A DNA stretch of 64,000 bases from Paludisphaera rhizosphaerae (GCF_011065895.1 NZ_JAALCR010000001.1:186001-250000); one strand, 5' to 3'. Positions 25,517 through 34,490 are shown, numbered from the stretch's first letter. Notes: a model not told the origin generated them from the letters alone. Numbers and translations are program-made.

Positions 25517-27319
25517 ATGGGAAGCATGCGGAGTGGGTCCAGGAGGTCCGCCACGGCCCGGCGCAGTCGGTTCCGGGCGATCGAGACGCTGGAAACCCGG
25601 CAGCTGATGGCGTCAAACATCGCGAGCTACCTCTCGCCGTACATCCCGACGGACCTTTACGTCCGCAACCCGGAGACGGGCCAGAAGGAGTCCGTGTCCG
25701 CGGCCTCGCTCTACACTCACCACAACGTCAACGGCGCTCTGGTGAGCAACGAGGGGAAGATCGTCACCGGTAAGGACCGCGCCGGCGATGAGTGGACGAT
25801 CACCGTCCACGGCCCCGGCAAGGTCATCGTCACTGACACCACCCCGAACGACGGGGCCCTCGACGACGACATCGACACGATCCAGATCGTCGGCTCGAAT
25901 ATCAATTCGACCTATGTCACCGGCTCCACGTCCGCCTCGGTCCGCACGTTGACCGACGGGCTCGTCAACTTCAACCGGCTGATCGCGACCTCGGGGGTCA
26001 AGTCGGTCCAGCTCAACGGCTTCGATCTGACGAACCAAGTCTCGCCCGCGGTCTCCTCGACGACGGGGATCTACCTACTGGGCGGCGCTCGCTCGCTTGA
26101 GTTCCACGACATCGTGGGCCTGTTTGACACCGCCAATGGCGCGACGCCGATTCAGATTCAGATCGGCCAGGCCAACTACCCGTCGAACGTCAAGACGTCG
26201 ATCTATCTTGACTCGATCTACAACTCCGTCTTCGACTCGAACTCGACGACGATCCCGACCGACCCGATCACGTCCCCCTGGGTCCAGTTCACGGTCAACG
26301 GCGTTCTCCAGAACTTCAGCATTGTCTCGACGACCCAGTCTGCGGTCTCTCCGAACTACGTGGAGGCCTCGCAGCAAGGGACCGTCGACGTCTGGACGGG
26401 CGTGCCGGTGTCGGGCCCGGCTCCAGCCGCCTACCAGTTCTTTTACAACGTCGTGGGGACAACCGGTCGGACGTCGGTCCAGACCGTCTCCGTCGGCAAC
26501 CTCAAGGTCCGCGGCTCGGCTAAGAACTTCACCGTCCAACGCGACACCACGCCGTTCACGTCGTCGACGAGCGGCGTGAAGTCGATCCGCAACGCGGATT
26601 TCGGCGGCACGGCCGACGGCGTGGCCCTGGACGTTCAGGGAACGATCGGCCGACTACGGTTCCGTCGCGGCCTGGGCGATTCGAAGGGCGTCTTCACCTC
26701 CTCGACCCAGACGCCGTCGACCGACCAGAACTCCGAAACTCAGACCGTCTTGCTGCCCGCCACCAAGTACGGTTATCCACTCGGGTCGACGGGATACGCA
26801 GCCGACGGGCTGGTTTCTGGCGCCATCCGGGCTCGCCGGATCGGGTCGCTGAAAGCCACGGCCGCCAACGTCTCGTACGTCACGGCTCAGAATCCGGACT
26901 ACGTGTCGCTCCGTGGCGGCGGAACGCCGACCGTGACCTCCACCTTCGGCGACGCCATCACCAACTCGTCGATCACCACCACGGGTTCGATCGGCAGTGT
27001 TTCGGTCGATGGCAACCTGATCAACAGCAACGTGGCCTCGGGTTACGACTACCAGGCCCATCTCCAGGGCCTTTCAACCCTCCGTCAGCCCAGCCGGATC
27101 CGGTCGTACCGCCAGCGCGGCTCCCTGATCAACAGCCAGGTGACGGCCTCGACGACGCTGAACACGAACGGCTCCGTGACGTCGGCCGACATCGGCAACG
27201 GGTCGATCACCGGCCACGTTGACGGCAACGCCTACTCGACGGGCGGCCGCTCGGCGCTCGGGACCTACGGCGCGGGCGTGATCGCTCGGCGCAAGGTCGG
27301 CCGTCTGCCGGTCGGCTGA
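25517..27319 (+). CDS. Large exported surface protein with planctomycete LETRQLMA-type signal
   Basis: A 600-residue protein of unknown function. After a basic N-terminus (GSRRSATARRSRFRA) comes IETLETRQLMAS at residues 22-33, a form of the LExR-L-(L/M)-(S/A) motif found at the start of many large exported planctomycete proteins. The body is rich in Thr, Ser, Gly and Asn, with repeated beta-strand-like units such as GSIGSVSVDGNLINSNVASG and SADIGNGSITGHVDGN, and no cysteine-rich domains. This suggests an extended beta-helix or similar surface structure. No enzyme motif seen. The ATG at 25517 is preferred because of the GGGAAGGGAG site six bases before it. It is followed by a bidirectional terminator. 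Confidence 0.75.
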   Translation: MGSMRSGSRRSATARRSRFRAIETLETRQLMASNIASYLSPYIPTDLYVRNPETGQKESVSAASLYTHHNVNGALVSNEGKIVTGKDRAGDEWTITVHGPGKVIVTDTTPNDGALDDDIDTIQIVGSNINSTYVTGSTSASVRTLTDGLVNFNRLIATSGVKSVQLNGFDLTNQVSPAVSSTTGIYLLGGARSLEFHDIVGLFDTANGATPIQIQIGQANYPSNVKTSIYLDSIYNSVFDSNSTTIPTDPITSPWVQFTVNGVLQNFSIVSTTQSAVSPNYVEASQQGTVDVWTGVPVSGPAPAAYQFFYNVVGTTGRTSVQTVSVGNLKVRGSAKNFTVQRDTTPFTSSTSGVKSIRNADFGGTADGVALDVQGTIGRLRFRRGLGDSKGVFTSSTQTPSTDQNSETQTVLLPATKYGYPLGSTGYAADGLVSGAIRARRIGSLKATAANVSYVTAQNPDYVSLRGGGTPTVTSTFGDAITNSSITTTGSIGSVSVDGNLINSNVASGYDYQAHLQGLSTLRQPSRIRSYRQRGSLINSQVTASTTLNTNGSVTSADIGNGSITGHVDGNAYSTGGRSALGTYGAGVIARRKVGRLPVG

Positions 27320-27344
27320 TCAGGTCAGCAACCTGTAAACGCAC

Positions 27345-27382
27345 GCGAGGCGTCCCCGCCACCATTGGCCGGGACGCCTCGC
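27345..27382. terminator. Bidirectional terminator hairpin between convergent genes
   Basis: GCGAGGCGTCCC pairs perfectly with GGGACGCCTCGC (12 bp) around a 14-base loop that can form three more inner pairs. TCGTTTCG follows on the plus side. It lies 25 bases after the exported-protein stop and 26 bases before the fabH stop, so it can serve both genes. Confidence 0.78.
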
Positions 27383-27407
27383 TCGTTTCGAAGTCGTCGA
27401 GGTTTCT

Positions 27408-28493
27408 TCACCAGCGGAAGAGAACCGTGCCCCAGTTCAGGCCCGAGCCGAAGCCCGAGGTGAGCATCAGGTCGCCCTTCTCCAGCTTGCCCGCGCGGTT
27501 GATCTCGTCGAGGGCGATCGGCACGGAGCCGGCGGACGTGTTGCCGTAGCGTTCCAGGTTCTTGAAGACGGTGTCGCGATGGAAACCCAGCACGTCGCTG
27601 GCGGCGTGGATGATCCGCACGTTCGCCTGGTGCGGGACGAACCAGCGGACGTCGCCCACCGTCTGCCCGGCGTGGCCGAGGACGGACAGCGAGGAATCAG
27701 CCAGGATCCGGACGGCCCACTTGAAGATGGCTCGGCCGTCCATCGTCAGGTAGTGGAGCCCCTGCTCCACCGTCTCCGCCGTGGGAGGCATTCGGCTGCC
27801 GCCCGCGGGACGGGTCAGGAGGTCGGCCCCCGAGCCGTCGGAGCCGATCTGATAGGCCAGCAGGCCCTGATCCTTGGTGCCAGGTCCGAGCAGCACCGCT
27901 CCGGCGCCATCGCCGAACAGAGGGTAGCTCTTCTGATCGCCCGGATTGATGACCCGGCTGTTGCAGTCTCCACCAACGACCAGACAGCGGCGGCTGTTGC
28001 CCGTGCCGACGAACTGCGAGCCGATCACCAGGGCGAAGACGAACCCGGCGCAGGCGGCCTGGATGTCAAAACCTGCGCAGTTCAGCTTGAGGCGGTCCTG
28101 AACCAGGTTGGCCGTCGAGGGAAAGGCCATGTCCGGCGTGAACGTGGCCAGCACGAGCATGTCGACGTCGGCCGGGTCGCAGTCGGCGTCGTCCAAACAG
28201 CGGCGGACGGCCTCGACGCAGAGATCGCTGGTGGCCTCGTGAGGCAGGGCGAACCGGCGTTCGTGGATGCCCGTCCGGTTGACGATCCATTCCGGGTCGA
28301 AGCCCAGCGTGTCCTGGAGGTCCAGGTTGCTCACCACCTGTTCCGGCACATAGCTGCCGGTTCCCAGGATCTGGACGCCGGTCAGCGAGCGCGTCCGGGG
28401 GGCGATGTGGGGCTGCCCGTTGCTGGACGTCGCATGGCGGGGCTCGGGAACCGCCAATCGGACGCCGCCGATCTCACCATTGGTACCGGCCAT
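27408..28493 (-). CDS. fabH: 3-oxoacyl-ACP synthase III
   Basis: FabH condenses acetyl-CoA with malonyl-ACP to start fatty-acid synthesis. The 361-residue protein has the full catalytic triad: Cys148 in DIQAACAGFVFA, His288 in VPHQANVRI and Asn318 in RYGNTSAGS. The family's own start corresponds to GVQILGTGSYVPEQVV at residue 39, so the ATG at 28493 gives an N-terminal extension of about 38 residues; the translation start may be further in. The GFGSGLNWGTVLFRW end is intact. It stands alone rather than in a fab cluster, and converges on the exported-protein gene. Confidence 0.92.
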   Translation of the reverse strand: MAGTNGEIGGVRLAVPEPRHATSSNGQPHIAPRTRSLTGVQILGTGSYVPEQVVSNLDLQDTLGFDPEWIVNRTGIHERRFALPHEATSDLCVEAVRRCLDDADCDPADVDMLVLATFTPDMAFPSTANLVQDRLKLNCAGFDIQAACAGFVFALVIGSQFVGTGNSRRCLVVGGDCNSRVINPGDQKSYPLFGDGAGAVLLGPGTKDQGLLAYQIGSDGSGADLLTRPAGGSRMPPTAETVEQGLHYLTMDGRAIFKWAVRILADSSLSVLGHAGQTVGDVRWFVPHQANVRIIHAASDVLGFHRDTVFKNLERYGNTSAGSVPIALDEINRAGKLEKGDLMLTSGFGSGLNWGTVLFRW

Positions 28494-28746
28494 TCTGCTT
28501 TTTTTCTCACAAGGATCGGGGCGACGGAGCGTGTCGAGCCCGCTCCGACCTAATCGGGTGAGTCGGCAGGAAGGGCGCACGAGCTCGGGTGCGCCAACGT
28601 CCCCCGGCTCAACGCACGGCGCCGAATGTGACGAGGGTGATTCAGGGAAGGACCTGAATATACTGGTTATCGGCTGAAGCAACCATACCAATGCGGAATT
28701 TGCGGGTTCTTCCCAGAACAACGCCGCGTCTGACCCGGAGCCTTGA

Positions 28747-29169
28747 TTGCACGTCCCCGAGCACGTCGTTCGTCTCAACGCCGCCTGGGAGGCACTGGAC
28801 CCGGACGATCCGTCGTCGCGGCGATTCCGGGTGAGTCTCCCCGTCGACTGGCGGAGCTTATCCTGGCCGGGCGGAAACCTGCCTCGGCGACTTCGCCTTT
28901 CGCGTCGATTCGGCCGACCGGCCGGCCTGGAACCGAATTCGCCGGCGGCTCGCGCCCGACTTTTGATCGACGGAGCCGCCGCCGTGGTCGCCGTCGAATT
29001 CAACGATCGGCCGGTGCCGTGGGACTCGGCCGCGCCGGGCCGGCTGGTCGTCGAACTCCCCGTGCTGGAGGGGCGTAATCTGGCGACCATCGAGATTGCA
29101 GTCGCGGAGGCCCCGGGAGCCTGGGGAGGAGTCACGCTCGTCTTCGGCGGCGAGGTGGGCTCTGGTTAA
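28747..29169 (+). CDS. Hypothetical protein, likely beta-sandwich
   Basis: A 140-residue protein with a TTG start, supported by GGAG six bases upstream. Strand-like segments ARLLIDGAAAVVAVEFNDRPV and LVVELPVLEGRNLATIEIAV resemble the jelly-roll of sugar-binding or glycosidase accessory domains, with an RGRN-like loop typical of those folds, but the match is only by eye. No signal peptide or membrane helix. The gene is divergent from fabH by about 250 bp and precedes a membrane protein gene in the same direction. Confidence 0.55.
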   Translation: MHVPEHVVRLNAAWEALDPDDPSSRRFRVSLPVDWRSLSWPGGNLPRRLRLSRRFGRPAGLEPNSPAARARLLIDGAAAVVAVEFNDRPVPWDSAAPGRLVVELPVLEGRNLATIEIAVAEAPGAWGGVTLVFGGEVGSG

Positions 29170-29256
29170 CTACCTTGGCGGGCCGAGACGTGGCCGGGTA
29201 CGATCAGCGAGTCGCGCTCTCGACCTCACTCGGCTCCCGCTAGGTCCAGACGTCTC

Positions 29257-30033
29257 ATGCAAGAAGAAGCCGTCGACTTTCCCAAAGCCTATCGATGGTC
29301 CCGGCTCGGCTTCTTCCTTATGGCCCTGGGGCTGGTCCCAACCTGCATTCTGGAGGTCGCCGTCCTGGTCGGCCGATTCTCCGAGCCCCGTCTCCTGCGG
29401 TGGATCGCCAGGTCCGGCCTGCTTGAAATCACCGATACGCTGGTTCCGTGGGCGACCCTCGCCGGGGCGACGCTCCTCTGGACCGCCTGGGAACTTCCCA
29501 GCTGGAGGAGGCGGGCCGGCCTCCTGATGACGATGTGCCTCGTCGACGTCGCCTGCTGGTTCGTCGCTCTGGGCGACCCGAACGGAATGGGAGAACATGC
29601 GTTCTTCCGCAACCAGTTGGGAGCCGCCCTGGGGTGGGCTCAGTTCGCCCTGATCGCCTCTCTCTCGGGGGACGTTTTGGTCCACCTGGGTGTGGAGCAG
29701 GCCGAGGAATCCTCAAAGTCCACGCGGTCGTTGGCAGCCACCGGCGCCGTTGTCTGGATGCTTCTGTTCGTGGAAACGACGGACCTGCAGGCCGGCTGGC
29801 CCTTGCAGCGAGCGCCGGCGATCACCCTTCATGCAAGGCTGTTGTGGCTCGCCAATACCGTGATCCACACGATCTGCCTGATCCAGGTCTCCGCGCTGGT
29901 CGTCGCGGCCTTCCGCCGCCTCAACGACGTCGGCCGCTTGGAGGACGAGGATCCCAAGGCCCTTCGAGAGATGGACGACTTCGATGATTACGTCGGCGCC
30001 GCCCTGAAGGACGATCGCCGGTCGGAGTCGTGA
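29257..30033 (+). CDS. Polytopic membrane protein of unknown function
   Basis: A 258-residue protein with about five hydrophobic helices: SRLGFFLMALGLVPTCILEV, LVPWATLAGATLLWTAW, LLMTMCLVDVACWFVAL, LAATGAVVWMLLFVE and LLWLANTVIHTICLIQVSAL. The N-terminal tail is short and the C-terminal 45 residues are acidic and soluble (EDEDPKALREMDDFDDYV). No family recognised. Its stop lies ten bases from the ispH stop on the other strand. Confidence 0.68.
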   Translation: MQEEAVDFPKAYRWSRLGFFLMALGLVPTCILEVAVLVGRFSEPRLLRWIARSGLLEITDTLVPWATLAGATLLWTAWELPSWRRRAGLLMTMCLVDVACWFVALGDPNGMGEHAFFRNQLGAALGWAQFALIASLSGDVLVHLGVEQAEESSKSTRSLAATGAVVWMLLFVETTDLQAGWPLQRAPAITLHARLLWLANTVIHTICLIQVSALVVAAFRRLNDVGRLEDEDPKALREMDDFDDYVGAALKDDRRSES

Positions 30034-30043
30034 TCTGACGGAT

Positions 30044-31009
30044 TCAGGAATGCGCGACGGCCGCGGGAGGTTCGCCGCCGGCGATCAGCTCGCGGAGCGA
30101 CTTCGGCAGAGGGAAGTGGACGGCTTCCTCGCGGATGACGGCCTCCTCGATCGTCGCGCCGTGCTGCGTCTGGAGGTACTCCACGCACTCCTGAACGACG
30201 TTCTCCGGAGCGCTCGCTCCGGCCGTGATCAGGACGGTTTCTACCCCCTGAAACCAGGACGGCTGGATCTCGGAAACGCCGTCGATCAGGTGCGACGGGA
30301 TGCCCATCCCGGCGGCGATTTCGGCCAGGCGTCGGCTGTTCGAGCTGTTCTGGCTCCCCAGGACGAGAACCACGTCAGCCCGCGCGGCCAACTCGCGGAC
30401 GGCCTCCTGGCGGTTCTGAGTCGCGTAGCAGATGTCGTCCTTGGGCGGGTTGGCGATTTTCGGGAACCGCTTCCGAAGCGCCGCGATGACGATATTGGCG
30501 TCGTCGACGCTCAATGTCGTCTGGGTCAAATAGGCGACCTTCTCCGGATCGGCGATCTGAAGCTTGTCGACGTCCTCGGCCGTCTCCACGAGGACCATCT
30601 GGTCCGGGGCTTCGCCCATGGTGCCGATAACCTCGTCGTGCCCCTCATGGCCGATGAGGACGATCGTGTAGCCCGACTTGGCGTAGCGGATCGCCTCAAG
30701 ATGGACCTTGGTGACGAGCGGGCAGGTGGCGTCGATGGCCAGGAGTTTTCGCGCTCTGGCCTGGGCGCGGATCTCGGGCGAGACGCCGTGGGCGCTATAA
30801 AGCAGCGGCGAGCCTTCCGGAACCTCTTCGAGAGACTCGACGAACACGACCCCTTCCCGCGTGAATCGGTCGACCACGTACTTGTTGTGGACGATCTCGT
30901 GGTACACGTAGACCGGGGGCCCGAAGAAAGCGACCGCGCGTTCGAGGCATTCGATCGCCATGTTGACCCCGGCGCAGAAGCCTCGGGGGTTGGCCAGGAG
31001 GATTTTCAT
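30044..31009 (-). CDS. ispH: 4-hydroxy-3-methylbut-2-enyl diphosphate reductase IspH
   Basis: IspH is the last enzyme of the MEP isoprenoid pathway; its [4Fe-4S] cluster reduces HMBPP to IPP and DMAPP. The 321-residue protein has the three cluster cysteines in PRGFCAGV (Cys12), DATCPLVTKVH and ICYATQNRQEA. The substrate histidines lie in VYHEIVHNKYVV and LIGHEGHDEV. GSQNSSNSRRL and APENVVQECVEYL complete the family pattern. Length and start (MKILLANPRGFCAG) are as usual. It provides precursors for undecaprenol and quinones, linked in purpose to the polyprenyl-dependent envelope enzymes in this window. Confidence 0.95.
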   Translation of the reverse strand: MKILLANPRGFCAGVNMAIECLERAVAFFGPPVYVYHEIVHNKYVVDRFTREGVVFVESLEEVPEGSPLLYSAHGVSPEIRAQARARKLLAIDATCPLVTKVHLEAIRYAKSGYTIVLIGHEGHDEVIGTMGEAPDQMVLVETAEDVDKLQIADPEKVAYLTQTTLSVDDANIVIAALRKRFPKIANPPKDDICYATQNRQEAVRELAARADVVLVLGSQNSSNSRRLAEIAAGMGIPSHLIDGVSEIQPSWFQGVETVLITAGASAPENVVQECVEYLQTQHGATIEEAVIREEAVHFPLPKSLRELIAGGEPPAAVAHS

Positions 31010-31096
31010 CGGGCGGTGGCTCCTCGTCGCGGTCGTAAGGGGTCGGCCGTCATCCTACCGGACGGCCGTGCGTCTCGTGAAGACGGATCGCGACGG

Positions 31097-31903
31097 TCAG
31101 CGGCTGGCCGAGACTTCCTTGAAGAACTCCACGAGCATCTCGGGCGTCTTCGGCGGGATCTCGTGGCCGCCCTTGTGGATGTACTCCACGAGCGGAGCGT
31201 TCGCCCGCGATGGGAAATACACTCCCAACCCGCCTAGACTCCAGGGACGGCCGACGGCCTCGCAGGCGTTGTCCTTCCGGATGCGGTCCAATCCGGCGCG
31301 CTGACCGTCGAACTTCGCCACGGCGTCGTTCCGGCCGGCGACGTGAAGGCAGGGCTTGGGTGGGAGGTGCTCAAATCGCTCCACGGGTTGGGTTCCAATC
31401 GCCGCGATTGCGGCGACCTTCTCCGGCCTTAACGCCCACAGCAAGTACGAAAACCTTGCCCCGTTGGAGTGCCCCGCGGAGAAGATCCGGTGGGCGTCGA
31501 CATGTTGGTCGGTCGTCAGGGTGGCGAGAATGGCGTCGAAGAACTTCAGATCGCGGTCGCCGTACTGGCCGAGGTCGAATTGCCAGCCGGCCTGCTTCCC
31601 CTCAGGATCGGAAACGCGGCCGGTGGTCGGCAGACCCTGGGGATACACGACGACCGCCTCGGGCCAGAGCTTCTCGACGTGCAGCGCCGCGGCGATGTAC
31701 TCCATCCGCCCGCCGTGTCCGTGCCAGACGAGGACGACGGGGGCACCCTCGGGCTTCGCCGGCAGGTGGACGAGCGCCTTCCGCGTTGCGTCGTCCACCT
31801 TCCATTCCCAGGTCGCGAGCCTCGTCGCGACTGGCGTCTGCGCCAGGACTTGCCCCGAGACCGCGATCGCCGCCGCAACGACGCAGACGAAGTACCTGAA
31901 CAT
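31097..31903 (-). CDS. Exported esterase, LpqC/PHB-depolymerase-like
   Basis: A 268-residue secreted serine esterase of the poly(3-hydroxybutyrate) depolymerase/feruloyl esterase group. MFRYFVCVVAAAIAVSGQVLAQ is a clear signal peptide, which fixes the start at ATG 31903. HGHGGRMEY is the oxyanion region, FSAGHSNGARF holds the nucleophile Ser (GHSNG), and KGGHEIPP the probable catalytic His. True substrate unknown; polymer or plant-ester hydrolysis are both possible. It is divergent from the DUF433 gene across 93 bp. Confidence 0.82.
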   Translation of the reverse strand: MFRYFVCVVAAAIAVSGQVLAQTPVATRLATWEWKVDDATRKALVHLPAKPEGAPVVLVWHGHGGRMEYIAAALHVEKLWPEAVVVYPQGLPTTGRVSDPEGKQAGWQFDLGQYGDRDLKFFDAILATLTTDQHVDAHRIFSAGHSNGARFSYLLWALRPEKVAAIAAIGTQPVERFEHLPPKPCLHVAGRNDAVAKFDGQRAGLDRIRKDNACEAVGRPWSLGGLGVYFPSRANAPLVEYIHKGGHEIPPKTPEMLVEFFKEVSASR

Positions 31904-31921
31904 CCCCAAACTCCATTTCCG

Positions 31922-31950
31922 CTGACCGGAAGTTCCGCGCCGGATAAAAT
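31922..31950 (+). promoter_or_regulatory. Candidate sigma-70-like promoter for DUF433/DUF5615 pair
   Basis: CTGACC (31922-31927) and TAAAAT (31945-31950) are 17 bases apart, matching four of six and five of six positions of the consensus. They lie 47 bp before the DUF433 ATG. Planctomycete promoter rules are poorly known to me, so this is only a candidate. Confidence 0.3.
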
Positions 31951-31996
31951 AACCCACAGGAGCGACTCCCCCGTCAAAACTGAGGAGGCCGAGTCC

Positions 31997-32332
31997 ATGT
32001 CGGTCGCGCCGCCGGTCATTCAACAACACATCGTCGCAACGCCCGAGACTTGCGGCGGCCAGCCGCGGATGGCGGGAAGTCGAATCAAGGTCAAGGAGGT
32101 CGCCGTCTGCCGAGTCCATCTGGGAATGACCCCGGAGGAGATGGCGGCTGAGTGGCCGCACGTCGGCCTGGCCGCGATCCACGCTGCTCTGTCGTATTAC
32201 TATGACAACCGTGAGGCGATCGACGCAGAGATTCTCGCTGATGAGAAGTGGGTGGAAAAGCAGCGCGAAAGGTCGCCGCGACTCCTGAAAAACGAGCAGC
32301 CTCCGGAAGAGGAGGAAGACACGGCTCAGTAA
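31997..32332 (+). CDS. DUF433 protein (VapB45-like antitoxin candidate)
   Basis: A 111-residue DUF433 protein, a family that acts as antitoxin or DNA-binding partner to PIN-like DUF5615 proteins. GGQPRMAGSRIKVKEVAV is the conserved lead, and LGMTPEEMAAEWPHVGLAAI is the winged-helix-like central helix pair. HAALSYYYDNREAIDAEI completes the family signature, and an acidic tail follows. GAGGAGG eight bases before the ATG is a strong ribosome site that fixes the start. The next gene, 87 bp on, is the expected DUF5615 partner. Confidence 0.85.
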   Translation: MSVAPPVIQQHIVATPETCGGQPRMAGSRIKVKEVAVCRVHLGMTPEEMAAEWPHVGLAAIHAALSYYYDNREAIDAEILADEKWVEKQRERSPRLLKNEQPPEEEEDTAQ

Positions 32333-32419
32333 AGGCCCCCACCCGAACGGTTCAGCCAGTCACATCTGCCCCTAAAGTCTCGCTTCCACCCACTGGACCA
32401 GCGCTAGATAAGGTTCGAG

Positions 32420-32754
32420 ATGCCGAGGACGATTCGCTTTCACCTCGACGAAGACGTGAATCCCGTCATCGCTCGTGAACTTCGGAAGCGTGACATCGAT
32501 GTCACCACGTCTCAAGAGGCCGGCCTGCTCGGAACTGTGGATGGGGAGCAAATTGCATCCGCACTCGTGGATGGTCGGGTACTCGTGACCCAAGACAACG
32601 ACCACTTGAGGCTTCACGCTCAAGGCGTCGCCCATTCGGGGATCGCGAACTGCCATCGCCAAAATATCGCCTGGGGAATCTGCTTGGTTGTCTGGAGTTA
32701 CTCTGGGAGACGAGTGAGCCCGATGATCTAGCCGGCCATGTCGAATTCCTCTGA
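32420..32754 (+). pseudogene. DUF5615 PIN-like toxin gene, apparently frameshifted
   Basis: The frame from ATG 32420 gives TIRFHLDEDVNPVIARELRK and VLVTQDNDHLRLHAQG, the acidic nuclease-like motifs of DUF5615 (Mut7-C/PIN-like) proteins. After NIAWG, in a run of four G bases at 32673-32676, the zero frame drifts into CLVVWSYSGRR and stops at 32731. The frame one base back reads on as NLLGCLELLWETSEPDDLAG and then HVEFL before TGA at 32752-32754, which is the normal end of the family. One extra G would restore a 112-residue protein. Real mutation, phase variation or a sequencing error are all possible. As it stands the toxin lacks its native C-terminus. Confidence 0.8.
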
Positions 32755-32798
32755 GGCGATCTCTCACAGTCGGTCGTTCGCTTGTCCCCCCTCGCATT

Positions 32799-32822
32799 CG
32801 TCTGATAGACTTCCGACAGACG
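32799..32822 (+). promoter_or_regulatory. Small hairpin in pyrR leader
   Basis: CGTCTG pairs with CAGACG around a 12-base loop 26 bases before the pyrR GTG. PyrR regulates by binding leader hairpins in some bacteria, but the known PyrR-binding consensus is not evident here and no terminator follows. Regulatory role is only a suggestion. Confidence 0.2.
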
Positions 32823-32847
32823 GAAACGCCCCAGGGAAGAGACCGAG

Positions 32848-33420
32848 GTGGCCTGGATGGGACGGGAAGACGAGGTGCGGACCTGTGACGCCGGCGAGAC
32901 CGGCGAACTGATCCGGGGAATGGCCGGGCGGATCTGGGACGGCTCAGCGCCCGGGACTTCGCCCCGATTGATCGGCGTTCGTTCCCGAGGCGTGACGCTG
33001 GCCGAACGGCTGGCGGCCGAGGGGATCGAGCAGGGACTCGGCGAGGCCGTCGTCGGGGCCGTCGACATCACGCTTTATCGCGACGACCTTGACAAGGCCC
33101 GACGCTGGCCCGTTCTTCGCGGGACCGACATCCCCTTCGACGTGGACGGCGCCGACGTCGTCCTAGTCGACGACGTGCTGTTCACCGGGCGGACCATCCG
33201 GGCCGCCATCAACGCGATCTGCGATCTCGGCCGGCCGGCGCGAATCCGTCTCGCCGTCCTGGTTGATCGGGGATGGCGTGAGCTGCCGATCCAGCCCGAC
33301 GTCGTCGGGCTGACTCTCGACACCCATCGTCGCGACCGCGTCCAGGTCCGGCTCCGGCCGTTCGACGCGACCGACGAGATCGTCACGATCCCGGCGGCCC
33401 CCCGCCTCTCCCCTTCCTGA
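32848..33420 (+). CDS. pyrR: PyrR, pyr operon regulator/uracil phosphoribosyltransferase
   Basis: A 190-residue PRTase-fold protein. The PRPP loop is [32 protein letters not shown] and [10 protein letters not shown] are typical PyrR stretches that separate it from Upp. In Bacillus-type systems it binds pyr mRNA in response to UMP and also makes UMP from uracil. GTG start with a GGGAAG site upstream. It heads the cluster pyrR-pyrB-pyrC, with 13 bp to pyrB, so regulation of pyrimidine synthesis is the natural role. Confidence 0.92.
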   Translation: MAWMGREDEVRTCDAGETGELIRGMAGRIWDGSAPGTSPRLIGVRSRGVTLAERLAAEGIEQGLGEAVVGAVDITLYRDDLDKARRWPVLRGTDIPFDVDGADVVLVDDVLFTGRTIRAAINAICDLGRPARIRLAVLVDRGWRELPIQPDVVGLTLDTHRRDRVQVRLRPFDATDEIVTIPAAPRLSPS

Positions 33421-33433
33421 GAGGAGCCCTCGC

Positions 33434-34444
33434 GTGTCGACCGCATCCGCCGCTGCCTCCGCGTCGCGAAGACCGTCCGACGACGAACCGGACGATGCGC
33501 CGTTCGTCTGGACCCGAAAGCACCTGCTGGGCCTGGAAGACCTCTCGCGCGAGGAAATCCTCGCGGTCCTCGACACCGCCGAGTCCTTCGCCGAGGTCTC
33601 CAGACGGGATCGCAAGAAGGTGCCCGCTCTCCTGGGCCGCATCGTTTTCAACCTCTTTTTCGAGAACTCCACCCGCACTCGAACGAGCTTCAGCCTGGCC
33701 GCCAAGCGGCTCTCGGCCGACGTTCAGGACTTCTCCGCGAGCGTCTCCAGCATCTCCAAGGGCGAGACGTTCATCGACACCGCCAAGAACATCGAGGCGA
33801 TGGGCTGCGACGTGATGGTCGTCCGGCACCCGACGCCGGGCGCTCCCCACCTGCTCTCCCAGCATGTTTCTTCGTCGATCATCAACGCAGGCGACGGCGC
33901 GCACGAGCACCCCACGCAAGGGCTGCTCGACCTGATGACCATCCGCCAGGCCAAGGGGAAGATCGAGGGCCTGACCGTCGCGCTCCTCGGCGACATCTCC
34001 CACTCGCGCGTCGCCCGCTCCAACATCTGGGGTCTGCTCAAGCTGGGCGCGAAGGTCATCCTCTGCGGCCCGCCGACCCTCGTTCCCAGGTCGATGGAAC
34101 GCCTCGGCTGCGAGGTCGCCTATCGCCTGGAAGACGTCCTGCCCCGCTGCGACGTCATCAACGTTCTGCGAATCCAGTTCGAGCGCCAGCAAGGGGGGCT
34201 GTTCCCCTCGGTCGGCGAATATTCGCAGTTTTACATGATGACCCAGGATCGCGTGCGACTCGCCAAGCCGGACCTGCTGATCCTCGCTCCCGGCCCGATC
34301 AACCGGGGCGTCGAGTTGACCCCCGAGGTCGCCGACGGCAAGCACTCGGCCATCCTCGACCAGGTGACCAACGGCTTGGCCGTCCGCATGGCCGTCCTTT
34401 ACCTCCTCAGCGGCAAGATGGACGCCCGTCCCGCCGGTGAGTGA
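33434..34444 (+). CDS. pyrB: Aspartate carbamoyltransferase catalytic subunit
   Basis: PyrB joins carbamoyl phosphate and aspartate, the committed step of pyrimidine synthesis. The 336-residue protein has the carbamoyl-phosphate motif FFENSTRTRTSF, the HPTQGLLDLMTI helix, and the aspartate-binding region with APGPINRGVEL. The first 25 residues (Ser/Ala-rich, then DDEPDDAP) extend beyond the usual start, and the GTG at 33434 might not be the true one. No pyrI gene adjoins; some bacteria pair PyrB with an active or inactive dihydroorotase, and pyrC follows directly. Confidence 0.95.
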   Translation: MSTASAAASASRRPSDDEPDDAPFVWTRKHLLGLEDLSREEILAVLDTAESFAEVSRRDRKKVPALLGRIVFNLFFENSTRTRTSFSLAAKRLSADVQDFSASVSSISKGETFIDTAKNIEAMGCDVMVVRHPTPGAPHLLSQHVSSSIINAGDGAHEHPTQGLLDLMTIRQAKGKIEGLTVALLGDISHSRVARSNIWGLLKLGAKVILCGPPTLVPRSMERLGCEVAYRLEDVLPRCDVINVLRIQFERQQGGLFPSVGEYSQFYMMTQDRVRLAKPDLLILAPGPINRGVELTPEVADGKHSAILDQVTNGLAVRMAVLYLLSGKMDARPAGE

Positions 34445-34490
34445 TCCTCTCCCGACCCCTCTCGTATCGAGCGCATCAAGGACCCTCGCC

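Noticed and set aside
28574-28595. Hairpin GGCGCAC/GTGCGCC upstream of fabH
   Set aside because: No T-tract and no upstream gene needing termination; could be chance in GC-rich DNA.
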